Origin: Caviibacterium pharyngocola
GTDB lineage: Bacteria > Pseudomonadota > Gammaproteobacteria > Enterobacterales > Pasteurellaceae
Assembly: GCF_002795405.1 (NCBI RefSeq)
Contig: NZ_PHGZ01000019.1
Location: forward strand, 1-48,466
DNA: 48,466 bases
Reading direction: 5' to 3'
The first letter of the stretch is position 1. Each line of letters begins with the position of its first letter. Both the position numbers and the translations under genes were made by a program. This document shows, in pieces, positions 19,200 through 28,290 of the stretch. Below the pieces are notes generated by a model, which worked only from the letters and a program-made list of their open reading frames with translations, was not told the DNA's origin and made no database searches.

Positions 19200-19898
19200 T
19201 TAGGCATAATCTCGTTTGCCGAAAATCGCTGTGCCGATTCTCACCATTGTGGAACCGCACTTGACGGCGCTCTCCATATCATCGCTCATTCCCATTGATA
19301 ACGTATCGATCGGAGACTGAGGAAATTGTTGCTGTAATGCGATGAATAATTCTTGCATTTGACGAAACGCACATTCTTGTTCGGCGATATTTTCCGTCGG
19401 TGCAGGGATTGCCATTAAACCGCGCAAACATAAGTGCGGTAAGTTTTGCAAATGTTTTGCTAACGCTACAAGTTCGTCGGGGCGAATGCCGGATTTACTT
19501 TCTTCGTCGCTGATATTGATTTGAATTAATACATTTAGCGGCGCTTTATAATGCGGACGCTGGGCATTTAAACGATCGGCGATTTTTGCACGATCCAAGG
19601 TTTGCATCCAATCGAAATGTTCCGCAACAAGACGGGTTTTATTGGATTGCAACGGCCCGATAAAATGCCACTCCAAACCAATTTGTTGCTGCTCGAAAAA
19701 CTGAATTTTTTCCACGCCTTCCTGCACATAATTTTCACCGAATGCTTGTTGACCGGCGTGATATGCCGCCAAAATCGCCTCGACCGGTTTGGTTTTGCTG
19801 ACGGCTAATAAACGCACCGCCGTATCCGGTCGATTTGCCGCTTGGCAAGATTGGCGAATTTTTTGTTGAATGTGATTTAAGTTTTGTTGAATATCCAT
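19200..19898 (-). CDS. yggS: PLP homeostasis protein (YggS/PLPBP family)
   Basis: Cytoplasmic pyridoxal-phosphate-binding protein that buffers PLP and affects amino-acid metabolism; no catalytic activity is known. The single-domain alanine-racemase-like barrel carries the PLP Lys in LLAVSKTKP (about residue 34) and FGENYVQEGVEKI. C-terminal LSMGMSDDMESAVKCGSTMVRIGTAIFG, the PLP phosphate-binding signature, completes it. I take the ATG at 19898 (MDIQQNLNHI, 232 residues). An ATG nine bases upstream (19907) is equally possible, as neither has a clear ribosome site. Confidence 0.93.
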   Translation of the reverse strand: MDIQQNLNHIQQKIRQSCQAANRPDTAVRLLAVSKTKPVEAILAAYHAGQQAFGENYVQEGVEKIQFFEQQQIGLEWHFIGPLQSNKTRLVAEHFDWMQTLDRAKIADRLNAQRPHYKAPLNVLIQINISDEESKSGIRPDELVALAKHLQNLPHLCLRGLMAIPAPTENIAEQECAFRQMQELFIALQQQFPQSPIDTLSMGMSDDMESAVKCGSTMVRIGTAIFGKRDYA

Positions 19899-19990
19899 AA
19901 TAAACATTTGCCGATTGATAATAAAAACTGCGTTATTTTACAAGATTTCACGTCGATAAGGGAAATTTATCGACTTTATTCATTTTCCGT

Positions 19991-20019
19991 TTGACAAAAG
20001 GTCAAATTTTCGGTATTTC
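19991..20019 (+). promoter_or_regulatory. Promoter of the thr operon
   Basis: TTGACA, a 17-base spacer and TATTTC, placing transcription start about 25 bases before the leader peptide. The same hexamers and spacing occur before lysC. Confidence 0.55.
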
Positions 20020-20052
20020 TAATGCATTCGTGATTAATGATAACGCAATACA

Positions 20053-20124
20053 ATGAAAACCCGTACAATGACTATCACCACCATTATTATGATGACCATT
20101 ACGATGACTAATGGGGCGGGTTAG
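20053..20124 (+). CDS. thrL: thr operon leader peptide
   Basis: A 23-codon reading frame whose product is packed with regulatory residues: eight Thr and four Ile (for example TMTITTIIMMTITMT). Thr/Ile codon runs are how the E. coli thr operon senses charged tRNA-Thr and tRNA-Ile. The last codons (GGGGCGGGTT) double as one arm of the antiterminator, so ribosome position decides which hairpin forms. The peptide lies 92 bases before thrA. Met codons are also frequent, but sensing of Met would be speculation. Confidence 0.9.
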   Translation: MKTRTMTITTIIMMTITMTNGAG

Positions 20125-20177
20125 TGCGTTAAAAACAAGATTCATAAAACCCGCATTGCAAAGTGCGGGTTTTTTTA
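20116..20177 (+). terminator. thr attenuator: antiterminator and terminator hairpins
   Basis: Terminator: CCCGCA (20050s numbering 20150-20155) pairs with TGCGGG (20164-20169), with A/T extension and a seven-T run. Antiterminator: GCGGGTT (20116-20122), inside the last thrL codons, is perfectly complementary to AACCCGC (20148-20154), the left arm of the terminator. A ribosome stalled on Thr/Ile codons would leave this pairing free and allow read-through into thrA. The terminator arm contains a near-uptake sequence (AAGTGCGGG). Confidence 0.88.
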
Positions 20178-20216
20178 TAGAAATTTTAAATATTCACAAC
20201 ATCTTAGGAGATTATT

Positions 20217-22664
20217 ATGCGCGTACTAAAATTCGGCGGCACATCTTTAGCCAATCCGGAACGATTTTCACAGGCAGCCCGATTGATCGAAAAGGCTCAT
20301 TTGGAAGAACAAGCGGCGGGCGTGTTGTCCGCGCCGGCAAAAATAACCAATCATCTTGTCGCCTTATCCGAAAAAGCCAGCCTAAACCAGCCTACCGATT
20401 CCCATTTTAATGAAGCCGTTGAAATTTTTTACAATATCATCCAAGGTTTACACGCAGAAAATAATCAGTTTGATCTTGCCGGAATTAAATCGGTGATTGA
20501 CGCGGAATTTGCGCAAATTCAAGGTTTATTGGCGGAAATTCGTCAAAACGGTCGTGTCGATGACGCGGTGAAAGCGACGATCGATTCGCGCGGTGAAAAA
20601 TTATCTATTGTGATGATGAAAGCGTGGTTCGAAGCACGCGGTTATAACGTGACCTTAATCAATCCGGTGGAAAAATTATTGGCAAGCGGCGGTTATTTAG
20701 AATCTTCCGTAGATATCGAAGTTTCGACAAAACGCGTGGATGCCGGTTCCATTCCGAAAGAAAACGTTGTGTTAATGGCAGGGTTCACTGCAGGAAATGA
20801 CAAGGGCGAATTAGTGCTGTTAGGTCGTAACGGTTCCGATTATTCCGCTGCTTGTTTAGCCGCCTGTTTAAACGCTTCCGTGTGCGAAATTTGGACGGAC
20901 GTGGACGGTGTATTCACTTGCGATCCGCGCTTAGTGCCAGATGCGCGTTTATTGCCGAGCCTGTCTTATCGCGAAGCGATGGAGCTGTCTTATTTCGGTG
21001 CGAAAGTGATTCACCCGCGCACAATCGGGCCTTTAGTGCAGGCTAATATTCCTTGTTTAATTAAAAATACCGGTAATCCGGACGCACCGGGTTCTATCAT
21101 TGACGGCAATGTGAAATCCGAAGGACTGCAAGTAAAAGGCATTACCAATTTAGATAATTTAGCAATGTTTAACGTGTCCGGCCCGGGTATGCAAGGAATG
21201 GTCGGAATGGCGTCGCGCGTCTTTTCCGCAATGTCAAAAGCAAGCATCTCGGTGATTTTGATTACTCAATCTTCTTCCGAATATAGTATTAGCTTCTGCG
21301 TACCGGTGAAAGCAGTGGATGCGGCGAAAGCGGTATTGGAAGCGGAATTCGCGCAAGAATTAAAAGCGCAAGCTTTAGAACCGATCGACGTGATTAAAGA
21401 TTTATCTATTATTTCCGTTGTGGGCGACGGTATGCGCCAAGCGAAAGGCATTGCGGCGCGTTTCTTCTCGGCGTTATCGCAAGCCAATATCAGCATTGTG
21501 GCGATCGCGCAAGGTTCTTCCGAACGTTCGATTTCTGCGGTAGTGGCGCAAAATAAAGCCATCGAAGCGGTGAAAGCGACGCACCAAGCGCTATTTAACA
21601 ATAAAAAAGTCGTGGATATGTTTTTGGTCGGCGTCGGCGGTGTCGGCGGCGAATTGATCGAACAGGTCAAAAGCCAAAAAGAGTATTTAGCAAAGAAGGA
21701 CATTGAAATCCGTGTTTGCGCTTTAGCGAATTCGAATAAAATGCTATTGAACGAAAACGGATTAAGCTTGGAAAATTGGCAAGAACAACTAGAAAACGCC
21801 ACGCAGCCGTCGGATTTTGACGTATTGCTTTCCTTTATTAAATTACACCACGTTGTGAATCCGGTATTTGTGGATTGTACCACGGCGGAAAGCGTTGCCG
21901 GTTTATACGCGCGTGCTCTAGGCGAAGGTTTCCACGTTGTGACACCGAACAAAAAAGCCAACACGCGCGAAATTGCTTATTACAACGCCGTGCGTGAAAA
22001 TGCGCGTAAAAATCAACGTAAATTCTTATACGATACCAATGTGGGCGCGGGTTTACCGGTGATCGAAAATTTACAGAATCTATTGGCGGCGGGCGATGAA
22101 GTGATTCGTTTTAACGGTATTCTTTCCGGATCGCTTTCCTTTATTTTCGGTAAATTGGAAGAAGGATTATCTTTGTCGGAAGCGACCGCACTTGCGCGTG
22201 AAAAAGGCTTTACCGAGCCGGATCCGCGCGATGATTTATCCGGACAGGACGTAGCGCGTAAGTTATTGATCTTAGCGCGCGAAACCGGTTTACAGCTTGA
22301 ATTGTCCGATGTAGAAGTGGAAGGCGTATTGCCGCAAGGTTTTTCCGCCGGAAAATCCGCCGACGAATTTATGGCGATGTTGCCGCAGTTGGATGCGGAA
22401 TTTGCCGAACGCGTCACACAAGCCAAAGCGCAAGGTAAAGTGCTGCGTTATGTAGGACAAATCGAAAATCAACATTGCAAAGTGTCTATTTTAGAAGTGG
22501 ATGCGGATGATCCGCTGTATAAAGTGAAAAACGGCGAAAACGCCCTTGCATTTTATACTCGCTACTATCAGCCGATTCCGTTATTATTACGCGGATACGG
22601 TGCGGGTAACGCGGTGACTGCCGCAGGTATCTTCGCCGATATTTTAAGAACATTACAAAATTAA
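20217..22664 (+). CDS. thrA: Bifunctional aspartokinase I / homoserine dehydrogenase I
   Basis: Catalyses the first and third steps from aspartate toward threonine. The 815-residue protein starts with the kinase motif [11 protein letters not shown]. Two ACT-type regulatory domains follow in the middle (around [21 protein letters not shown] and [23 protein letters not shown]), where threonine feedback is expected. The homoserine dehydrogenase half starts at [19 protein letters not shown] (about residue 464) and includes [10 protein letters not shown] and [25 protein letters not shown] precedes the ATG. It is first in thrA-thrB-orf-thrC, controlled by attenuation. Confidence 0.98.
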   Translation: MRVLKFGGTSLANPERFSQAARLIEKAHLEEQAAGVLSAPAKITNHLVALSEKASLNQPTDSHFNEAVEIFYNIIQGLHAENNQFDLAGIKSVIDAEFAQIQGLLAEIRQNGRVDDAVKATIDSRGEKLSIVMMKAWFEARGYNVTLINPVEKLLASGGYLESSVDIEVSTKRVDAGSIPKENVVLMAGFTAGNDKGELVLLGRNGSDYSAACLAACLNASVCEIWTDVDGVFTCDPRLVPDARLLPSLSYREAMELSYFGAKVIHPRTIGPLVQANIPCLIKNTGNPDAPGSIIDGNVKSEGLQVKGITNLDNLAMFNVSGPGMQGMVGMASRVFSAMSKASISVILITQSSSEYSISFCVPVKAVDAAKAVLEAEFAQELKAQALEPIDVIKDLSIISVVGDGMRQAKGIAARFFSALSQANISIVAIAQGSSERSISAVVAQNKAIEAVKATHQALFNNKKVVDMFLVGVGGVGGELIEQVKSQKEYLAKKDIEIRVCALANSNKMLLNENGLSLENWQEQLENATQPSDFDVLLSFIKLHHVVNPVFVDCTTAESVAGLYARALGEGFHVVTPNKKANTREIAYYNAVRENARKNQRKFLYDTNVGAGLPVIENLQNLLAAGDEVIRFNGILSGSLSFIFGKLEEGLSLSEATALAREKGFTEPDPRDDLSGQDVARKLLILARETGLQLELSDVEVEGVLPQGFSAGKSADEFMAMLPQLDAEFAERVTQAKAQGKVLRYVGQIENQHCKVSILEVDADDPLYKVKNGENALAFYTRYYQPIPLLLRGYGAGNAVTAAGIFADILRTLQN

Positions 22665-22676
22665 CGGAGAACGCAA

Positions 22677-23624
22677 ATGCTAAGAATTTATGCGCCGGCG
22701 TCGAGCGCGAATATTAGTGTAGGTTTTGATACATTGGGGGCGGCGGTGTCCCCGATTGACGGTTCGTTATTGGGCGATGTGGTGCAAATCGAAGATATCG
22801 CAAGCGGTTTCGAACTGGAAAGTGCGGGTTATTTTGTGCGTAAATTGCCGAAAGAACCGCAAAAAAATATCGTTTATCAAGCTTATGTCTTGTTCAGCGA
22901 ACGCTTGAAATTACGCGGCGTGAAAGTCAAACCTTTGCGTTTAACCTTGGAAAAAAATATGCCGATCGGTTCGGGCTTGGGTTCAAGCGCCTGTTCTATC
23001 GTGGCGGCATTGGTGGCGTTGAATAATTTCCACGCCGAGCCGTTTTCCAAAATGGAATTGTTGGAAATGATGGGCGAATTGGAAGGACGCATTTCCGGTT
23101 CCATTCACTATGATAACGTCGCGCCTTGCTATTTGGGCGGCGTGCAATTAATGGTGCAATCTTTGGGCAATATTTGCCAACGCTTGCCGTTTTTCGATAA
23201 TTGGTATTGGGTGTTGGCGTACCCGGGTATTGAAGTTTCCACTTCCGAAGCGCGCGCAATTTTGCCGAAAAGCTATACGCGTCAAGATGTGATTACCCAC
23301 GGGCGTCACCTCGGCAGTTTTGTACACGCTTGCCATACCGGACAAGAGGCCCTCGCCGCTTATATGATGAAAGACGTGGTGGCGGAACCTTATCGCGAAG
23401 CCTTATTGCCGAATTTCGCCGAAGTGAAACAAGCGGTGCGCGATTTGGGCGCGCTGGCTTCCGGCATTTCTGGTTCCGGCCCGACAATGTTCGCCATTGC
23501 GCCGGATTTAATCACCGCCACTAAACTTTCCGCCTATTTGGAAAATCATTATTTGCAAAATAACGAAGGTTTCGTACATATTTGTAAAGTGGACAATCAA
23601 GGAGCAAGGGAACTCAGCCTATGA
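22677..23624 (+). CDS. thrB: Homoserine kinase ThrB
   Basis: GHMP-family kinase that phosphorylates homoserine for threonine synthesis. The 315 residues show the N-terminal [18 protein letters not shown], the ATP-binding motif [18 protein letters not shown] (about residues 93-110) and the C-terminal [13 protein letters not shown]. It begins 12 bases after thrA behind GGAG. Its TGA overlaps the ATG of the next small gene by four bases (ATGA), so the extra gene is translationally coupled to thrB. Confidence 0.98.
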   Translation: MLRIYAPASSANISVGFDTLGAAVSPIDGSLLGDVVQIEDIASGFELESAGYFVRKLPKEPQKNIVYQAYVLFSERLKLRGVKVKPLRLTLEKNMPIGSGLGSSACSIVAALVALNNFHAEPFSKMELLEMMGELEGRISGSIHYDNVAPCYLGGVQLMVQSLGNICQRLPFFDNWYWVLAYPGIEVSTSEARAILPKSYTRQDVITHGRHLGSFVHACHTGQEALAAYMMKDVVAEPYREALLPNFAEVKQAVRDLGALASGISGSGPTMFAIAPDLITATKLSAYLENHYLQNNEGFVHICKVDNQGARELSL

Positions 23625-24118
23625 AAAAACGACTAAGTGCGGTAATTTTTTCTACGATTTTTGCCTTGATCGCGGCATTACCCGCTGCGGCAAAAGTTGA
23701 AAAATCCGATGCGGGCGTCTATGCGGCGGTTAATGCGTCAGGACAAGTTCAATCGCTGTTTCGATTTAACAAAGTCGGCAATCGTTATTGGGTAGTCGAT
23801 ATGGTGAAAGAAGGCGCGTGGTCGAAATTAATCTGCGCCAAAAACACCCAGTGTATGCTGACGGATACCTCAAGAGCCACAATGCGCCGCTTTTTTTCGC
23901 GTTATGACGAGTTGATCGCCGTAGTGGATCGAAAATTGCCGAAGGTTTCCGTTTCCTGTATCGATGTGAAAGAATTCGCCTTTTGTCGTTTGGACGATGT
24001 GGAAAAAACTTCCTATTTCCTGATCAGCCAAGAAGGAAATATCTCCGTATTACAAAAACAACCCGACCCGCAAGTGGCAGAACAACCTGCCGCTCAAAAT
24101 AATAAGGAACAAGAGTAA
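23621..24118 (+). CDS. Unknown secreted protein within the thr operon
   Basis: A 165-residue protein I do not recognise. It has a clear signal peptide ([25 protein letters not shown], cleavage about residue 24), a compact domain with four Cys in two pairs (C67/C73 and C110/C117 regions: [20 protein letters not shown]) suited to periplasmic disulfides, and a Gln/Ala-rich tail. It overlaps thrB by four bases and ends two bases before thrC, so it is a true member of the operon. Nothing suggests an enzymatic role in threonine synthesis. An uptake sequence (23635-23643) lies inside the signal peptide region. Confidence 0.85.
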   Translation: MKKRLSAVIFSTIFALIAALPAAAKVEKSDAGVYAAVNASGQVQSLFRFNKVGNRYWVVDMVKEGAWSKLICAKNTQCMLTDTSRATMRRFFSRYDELIAVVDRKLPKVSVSCIDVKEFAFCRLDDVEKTSYFLISQEGNISVLQKQPDPQVAEQPAAQNNKEQE

Positions 24119-24120
24119 AA

Positions 24121-25398
24121 ATGAATTTATATAATATTAAACATCCGGAAGAACAAGTAAATTTCGCCCAAGCGGTGCGTCAAGGCTTAGGCAAAAATCA
24201 AGGCTTATTTTTCCCTGAAAACATACCGCACTTAGGCAATATCGACGAATTATTGGCGTTGCCTTTGGTCGAACGCTCGCAAAAAATCTTGGCGGCGTTA
24301 ATCGGTGATGAAATTCCGACCGAACAATTAAACCGAATGGTACAAAATGCCTTTACTTTTCCGGCGCCGGTGGTGAAAGCGGAAGAGGGCGTTTATGCCT
24401 TGGAATTATTCCACGGCCCGACTTTGGCATTTAAAGATTTCGGTGGTCGATTTATGGCGCAAGCGCTTGCAACCGTGCGTGGCGACGGCAAAATCACTAT
24501 TTTAACCGCCACTTCCGGCGACACAGGTGCAGCGGTCGCACACGCCTTTTACGGGTTGGAAAATATCGATGTGGTGATTTTATATCCGCAAGGTAAAATC
24601 AGCCCGCTACAAGAAAAATTATTCTGCACTCTCGGCGGCAATATTCGCACCGTGGCAATTAAAGCGGATTTCGATGCTTGCCAAGCATTGGTTAAACAAG
24701 CCTTTGACGATGAAGAATTACGTCAAGCCATCGGATTAAATTCGGCAAACTCCATTAATATCAGCCGATTATTGGCGCAAGTGTGCTATTACTTCGAAGC
24801 GGCGGCGCAATTATCTGCGGCGGAACGCGAAAGTTTAGTGGTTTCCGTGCCAAGCGGTAATTTCGGTAACTTAACCGCCGGTTTAATCGCAAAAACCTTA
24901 GGTTTACCGATTAAACGTTTCATCGCGTCCACCAATGCTAACGACACTGTTCCGCGCTATTTGGCGAGCGGCGAATGGCAACCGCACGATACCGTCGCCA
25001 CACTTTCCAACGCAATGGACGTAAGCCGTCCAAACAACTGGCCGCGCGTAGAAGAATTGTTTAAACGCAACGGCTGGGCGTTATCCGAATTGGGTTCCGG
25101 TGCATTAACCGACGCGCAAACGGAAGAAGCCTTGAAAGAACAATATGCCGCCGGTTATTTATGCGAACCGCACGGCGCTATTGCTTATCGCGTATTGAAA
25201 GATCAACTTCAAGCGGGCGAAACGGGCTTATTCCTTTGCACCGCACATCCGGCGAAATTCAAAGAAAGCGTCGAACGTATTTTGAATATCGATTTGCCGT
25301 TGCCGGAGGCTTTGGACAAACACAATAAATTACCGCTGTTGTCCGACGTGATGGAAAATGATTTTGCCGCTTTACGCGCCTATTTATTGAAAAAATAG
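24121..25398 (+). CDS. thrC: Threonine synthase ThrC
   Basis: PLP enzyme converting O-phosphohomoserine to threonine, the last step of the operon's pathway. 425 residues. The PLP-Lys motif ELFHGPTLAFKDFGGRFMAQ (about residues 98-117) and TATSGDTGAAVAHAFYG are diagnostic, with VSVPSGNFGNLTAG further on. The short N-terminal MNLYNIKHPEEQVNFAQAVRQGLG is typical of the enterobacterial type. It starts two bases after the unknown secreted gene, behind AAGGAACAAGAG. Confidence 0.98.
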   Translation: MNLYNIKHPEEQVNFAQAVRQGLGKNQGLFFPENIPHLGNIDELLALPLVERSQKILAALIGDEIPTEQLNRMVQNAFTFPAPVVKAEEGVYALELFHGPTLAFKDFGGRFMAQALATVRGDGKITILTATSGDTGAAVAHAFYGLENIDVVILYPQGKISPLQEKLFCTLGGNIRTVAIKADFDACQALVKQAFDDEELRQAIGLNSANSINISRLLAQVCYYFEAAAQLSAAERESLVVSVPSGNFGNLTAGLIAKTLGLPIKRFIASTNANDTVPRYLASGEWQPHDTVATLSNAMDVSRPNNWPRVEELFKRNGWALSELGSGALTDAQTEEALKEQYAAGYLCEPHGAIAYRVLKDQLQAGETGLFLCTAHPAKFKESVERILNIDLPLPEALDKHNKLPLLSDVMENDFAALRAYLLKK

Positions 25399-25417
25399 AT
25401 CGTCATTTTATTTCAAT

Positions 25418-25473
25418 AAAGTGCGGTGGATTTTTACCGAGTTTTAAAACTTGCGCAAAATCCACCGCACTTT
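25418..25473. terminator. Terminator of thr operon built from paired uptake sequences
   Basis: A 17-bp perfect inverted repeat (AAAGTGCGGTGGATTTT and its complement) with a 22-base loop, just after thrC. Each arm contains the 9-base DNA uptake core, in opposite orientation. A T-rich tail follows. Paired uptake sequences as terminators are known in Haemophilus. Confidence 0.85.
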
Positions 25474-25549
25474 TGTTTACGGCTCTTTTTGTTTTCGGCT
25501 GAAATTAGGTCTATACTAACTTCCTATTATTTTTTACTCGGAGTTTGTT

Positions 25550-27442
25550 ATGTCGGAAATCTCGCCGAATATTTCCACGCACGATCCTTTCGGTAGTTTA
25601 CTAGGTTACGCGCCGGGCGGCGTGGCGATTTATTCATCGGATTATGAAACCGCCGATAAACGGGAATATCCTGATGACGCCGCATTTCGCAGCTATTTGG
25701 ATCGCGAATATATGGGGTATAAATGGCAGTGTGTGGAATTTGCCCGCCGTTATTTATATTTAAATTACGGAATGGTTTTCACCGATGTGGGAATGGCGTA
25801 TGAAATTTTTTCATTACGTTTTTTGCGTCAAGTAGTGAACGATGCTTTAGTGCCGTTGCAAGCTTTTGCCAACGGCAGCCGGAAAAAGCCGGAATCCGGC
25901 GCGTTATTGATTTGGCAAGAAGGCGGGGAATTTCAGGAAACCGGTCACGTCGCCGTTATCACCGAAGTATTCGAAGATAAAATTCGTATTGCCGAACAAA
26001 ATGTGATCCATTATCGCTTGCCAAGCGGTCAACAATGGACGCGCGAATTACCGATGACGCGCGAAAACGGCGGTTATCGCTTGCACGATACTTTTGACGA
26101 CACCGAAATTCTCGGTTGGATGATTCAAACGGAAGATACTCGTTACAGTTTGTCGCAGCCGATGCCAAGTGGCGATCTGCTGCAAATTCGCACCGAACAA
26201 CTGGAAAATCACGGTCAATTTAACGGAAACTGGTTGAACGAAGCGGATCCTTTCGAACAACTTTATGTGCGTGCAATGGGCGGACATCGGATTCATCGCG
26301 GCGATCCTTATCGCTATTTCACGATTTCGGAAAGTGCGCAACACGAATTGATTCGCGCCACTAATGAATTGCATTTAATGTATTTACACGCCACCGATAA
26401 AGTGCTGAAAGATGATAACTTATTGGCATATTTCAATATTCCAAAATTATTATGGCCGCGCTTACGCTTGTCTTGGCAAAATCGGCGTTATCAAACGGTA
26501 TCGGGTCGGTTGGATTTTTGCTTAAACGAGCGCGGCTTAAAAGTGTATGAATATAACGCAGATTCCGCTTCCTGCCACGCGGAAGCCGGCGCGATTTTGG
26601 GGCGCTGGGCGCAAACGGGCGGTAACGTGCAAGGCGAAGATCCGAGTAGTGGCTTGCGCGATGCGCTGGCGGATTGCTGGAAACATCGAGATAACACATC
26701 GCTTGTACATATTATGCAGGATCACGATAGCGAAGAAGATTATCACGCAATGTTTATGCGTTCCGCCTTGTTGCAAGCGGGTTATCGAACCAAGATTATT
26801 CGCAATACGGAGGGCTTGCATTGGGATAAACGCGGGCGCTTGTTGGATGATGAAAATAATCCGGTGCTAAGCGTGTGGAAAACTTGGGCGTGGGAAACAA
26901 TGTTGGAGCAGCTGCGCGAAGAAACCGGCGGGAAAGCGGTAGCACCGCCGATTCGCACCGGCTATCCGGAAGATAAAGTACGCTTAATCGATGTGCTATT
27001 GCGTCCCGAAGTGCTGGTTTATGAACCGCTTTGGACGGCAATTCCGAGCAATAAAGCCATTTTGCCAGTGTTGTGGTCATTATTTCCGCAACATCGTTAT
27101 TTATTGGAAGCGAGCTTTGAATTAACGGACGAATTGATTCGTAACGGTTATGCGAAAAAGCCGATCGCCGGACGTTGCGGTAATAACGTTACCTTAGTCG
27201 GCGAAGAGAAACAGGTTTTAGGTGAAACCGACGGGCGTTTTGATCGTCAGGAATATATTTATCAACAACTTTGGTGTTTGCCGAAAGTGGCGGATCAATA
27301 TGTTCAAGTTTGCACTTTTACGGTCGGCGGACATTACGGCGGCAGTTGTTTACGTTCGGACACTTCACGTGTAATAGTGGGCAACAGTGATATGCAGCCA
27401 TTGCGTGTCGTGGCGGATAAATTATATTTAAAAGGAGAATAA
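25550..27442 (+). CDS. gss: Bifunctional glutathionylspermidine synthetase/amidase
   Basis: Makes and breaks glutathionylspermidine, linking polyamines with thiol redox control. The N-terminal CHAP-type amidase domain (about residues 20-200) has the catalytic Cys61 in YKWQCVEFARRY and His133 in TGHVAVITEV, matching Cys59/His131 of the E. coli enzyme. The C-terminal ATP-grasp synthetase (about 210-630) includes LRLSWQNRRYQTVSGRLDFCLNE, VYEYNADSASCHAEAGAILGRWAQ and KPIAGRCGNNVTLVG. Length 630 against about 619 in E. coli. It is followed after one base by yffB. Also known as gsp. Confidence 0.95.
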   Translation: MSEISPNISTHDPFGSLLGYAPGGVAIYSSDYETADKREYPDDAAFRSYLDREYMGYKWQCVEFARRYLYLNYGMVFTDVGMAYEIFSLRFLRQVVNDALVPLQAFANGSRKKPESGALLIWQEGGEFQETGHVAVITEVFEDKIRIAEQNVIHYRLPSGQQWTRELPMTRENGGYRLHDTFDDTEILGWMIQTEDTRYSLSQPMPSGDLLQIRTEQLENHGQFNGNWLNEADPFEQLYVRAMGGHRIHRGDPYRYFTISESAQHELIRATNELHLMYLHATDKVLKDDNLLAYFNIPKLLWPRLRLSWQNRRYQTVSGRLDFCLNERGLKVYEYNADSASCHAEAGAILGRWAQTGGNVQGEDPSSGLRDALADCWKHRDNTSLVHIMQDHDSEEDYHAMFMRSALLQAGYRTKIIRNTEGLHWDKRGRLLDDENNPVLSVWKTWAWETMLEQLREETGGKAVAPPIRTGYPEDKVRLIDVLLRPEVLVYEPLWTAIPSNKAILPVLWSLFPQHRYLLEASFELTDELIRNGYAKKPIAGRCGNNVTLVGEEKQVLGETDGRFDRQEYIYQQLWCLPKVADQYVQVCTFTVGGHYGGSCLRSDTSRVIVGNSDMQPLRVVADKLYLKGE

Positions 27443-27443
27443 T

Positions 27444-27802
27444 ATGTTGAAAGTTTATGGTATTAAACAATGCGACACGGTGAAAAAGCCTTGAATTGGT
27501 TGAAGGAAAACGGCATTGAAGCGAGCTTGTGGGATTTTCGCACCGACGGCATTACGGCGGACTGGCTGGCGGCGGCCGAGCAGCAATTCGGTTGGGAACA
27601 GTTGACGAATAAACGTAGCACGACGTGGCGCAATTTGGATCCGTCGTTGAAAGAAAATTGGTCAAAAACCACCGCACTTGAGACCTTATTGGCACAACCG
27701 ACCTTAATCAAACGCCCGATTATTCTGCAAGAGGGCATTGCATTAATCGGCTTTGATGTGAAAAGTTATGCCCAAACTTTGGGACAATTAGGCGGAAAAT
27801 AA
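27444..27802 (+). pseudogene. yffB: ArsC/Spx-like YffB, frame disrupted in an A-run
   Basis: Thioredoxin-fold protein of the ArsC/Spx-like YffB family. The reading frame from ATG 27444 gives MLKVYGIKQCDTVKKP and stops at 27494. The rest of the protein (KALNWLKENGIEASLWDFRTDG... to 27802) is in the +2 frame. The join falls at five A (27483-27487); one extra A restores VKKALNWLKENG. The family Cys (IKQCDTVKKA) and the C-terminal NKRSTTWRNLD and LIKRPIILQEG motifs are intact. This could be a pseudogene, phase variation or a sequencing error. GGAG precedes the start, and it probably shares an mRNA with gss. Confidence 0.85.
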
Positions 27803-27825
27803 CGCTTTTTATGATTTGGTTAGGT

Positions 27826-27856
27826 AAAAGCATAAGCCTATTTCGCTTATGCTTTT
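27826..27856. terminator. Bidirectional terminator between yffB and dhaM
   Basis: A 12-bp perfect stem AAAAGCATAAGC / GCTTATGCTTTT with a seven-base loop, between convergent genes. Confidence 0.9.
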
Positions 27857-27874
27857 AAGATAAACCGCGGCAAA

Positions 27875-28282
27875 TTAATTTTCGCCTTGTTGCAGTTTCA
27901 ATGCGGCAGCGTTTGCCGCTTCTGCAAGTACGGTAGCGAGGTTATCTCCGCCGGATGCCGCAACAACCGCTGCCATTGCGCCTTCAACTAAAGGTGCGTA
28001 GCTTATTACCACATTTTCCGCCATTTCGGGATCGAGCAGATCTAATGCGGTTTCTGCGCTTAATACGGCGCTGCCTAAATCCACAAAAATTACCACGCCG
28101 TCTTTATCATAAACCGATTCAATGGCTTGCATAATTTTTACTGCGTCCGTGCCGATAGGATTGTCGGGATCGTCGATACCTGCGGCAACGGCGATTCGGC
28201 AATTTTGCGCCATCTGCTGCAATAATTCGGCGACACCTTCCGCCAATTTCAAGCTGTGCGATACTAACACTAAGTTAACCAT
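27875..28282 (-). CDS. dhaM: PTS-dependent dihydroxyacetone kinase phosphotransferase DhaM (single domain)
   Basis: Phospho-carrier that passes phosphate from the PTS to the ADP bound in DhaL. At 135 residues it is only the EIIA-mannose-like domain, with the phosphorylatable His9 in LVSHSLKLAEGV, and VIFVDLGSAVLSAETALDLL. E. coli DhaM is about 470 residues with added HPr and EI-like domains; those are absent here, so phosphate must come from general HPr. It is last in dhaKLM, eight bases after dhaL. Confidence 0.94.
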   Translation of the reverse strand: MVNLVLVSHSLKLAEGVAELLQQMAQNCRIAVAAGIDDPDNPIGTDAVKIMQAIESVYDKDGVVIFVDLGSAVLSAETALDLLDPEMAENVVISYAPLVEGAMAAVVAASGGDNLATVLAEAANAAALKLQQGEN

Positions 28283-28290
28283 AACAGCTC

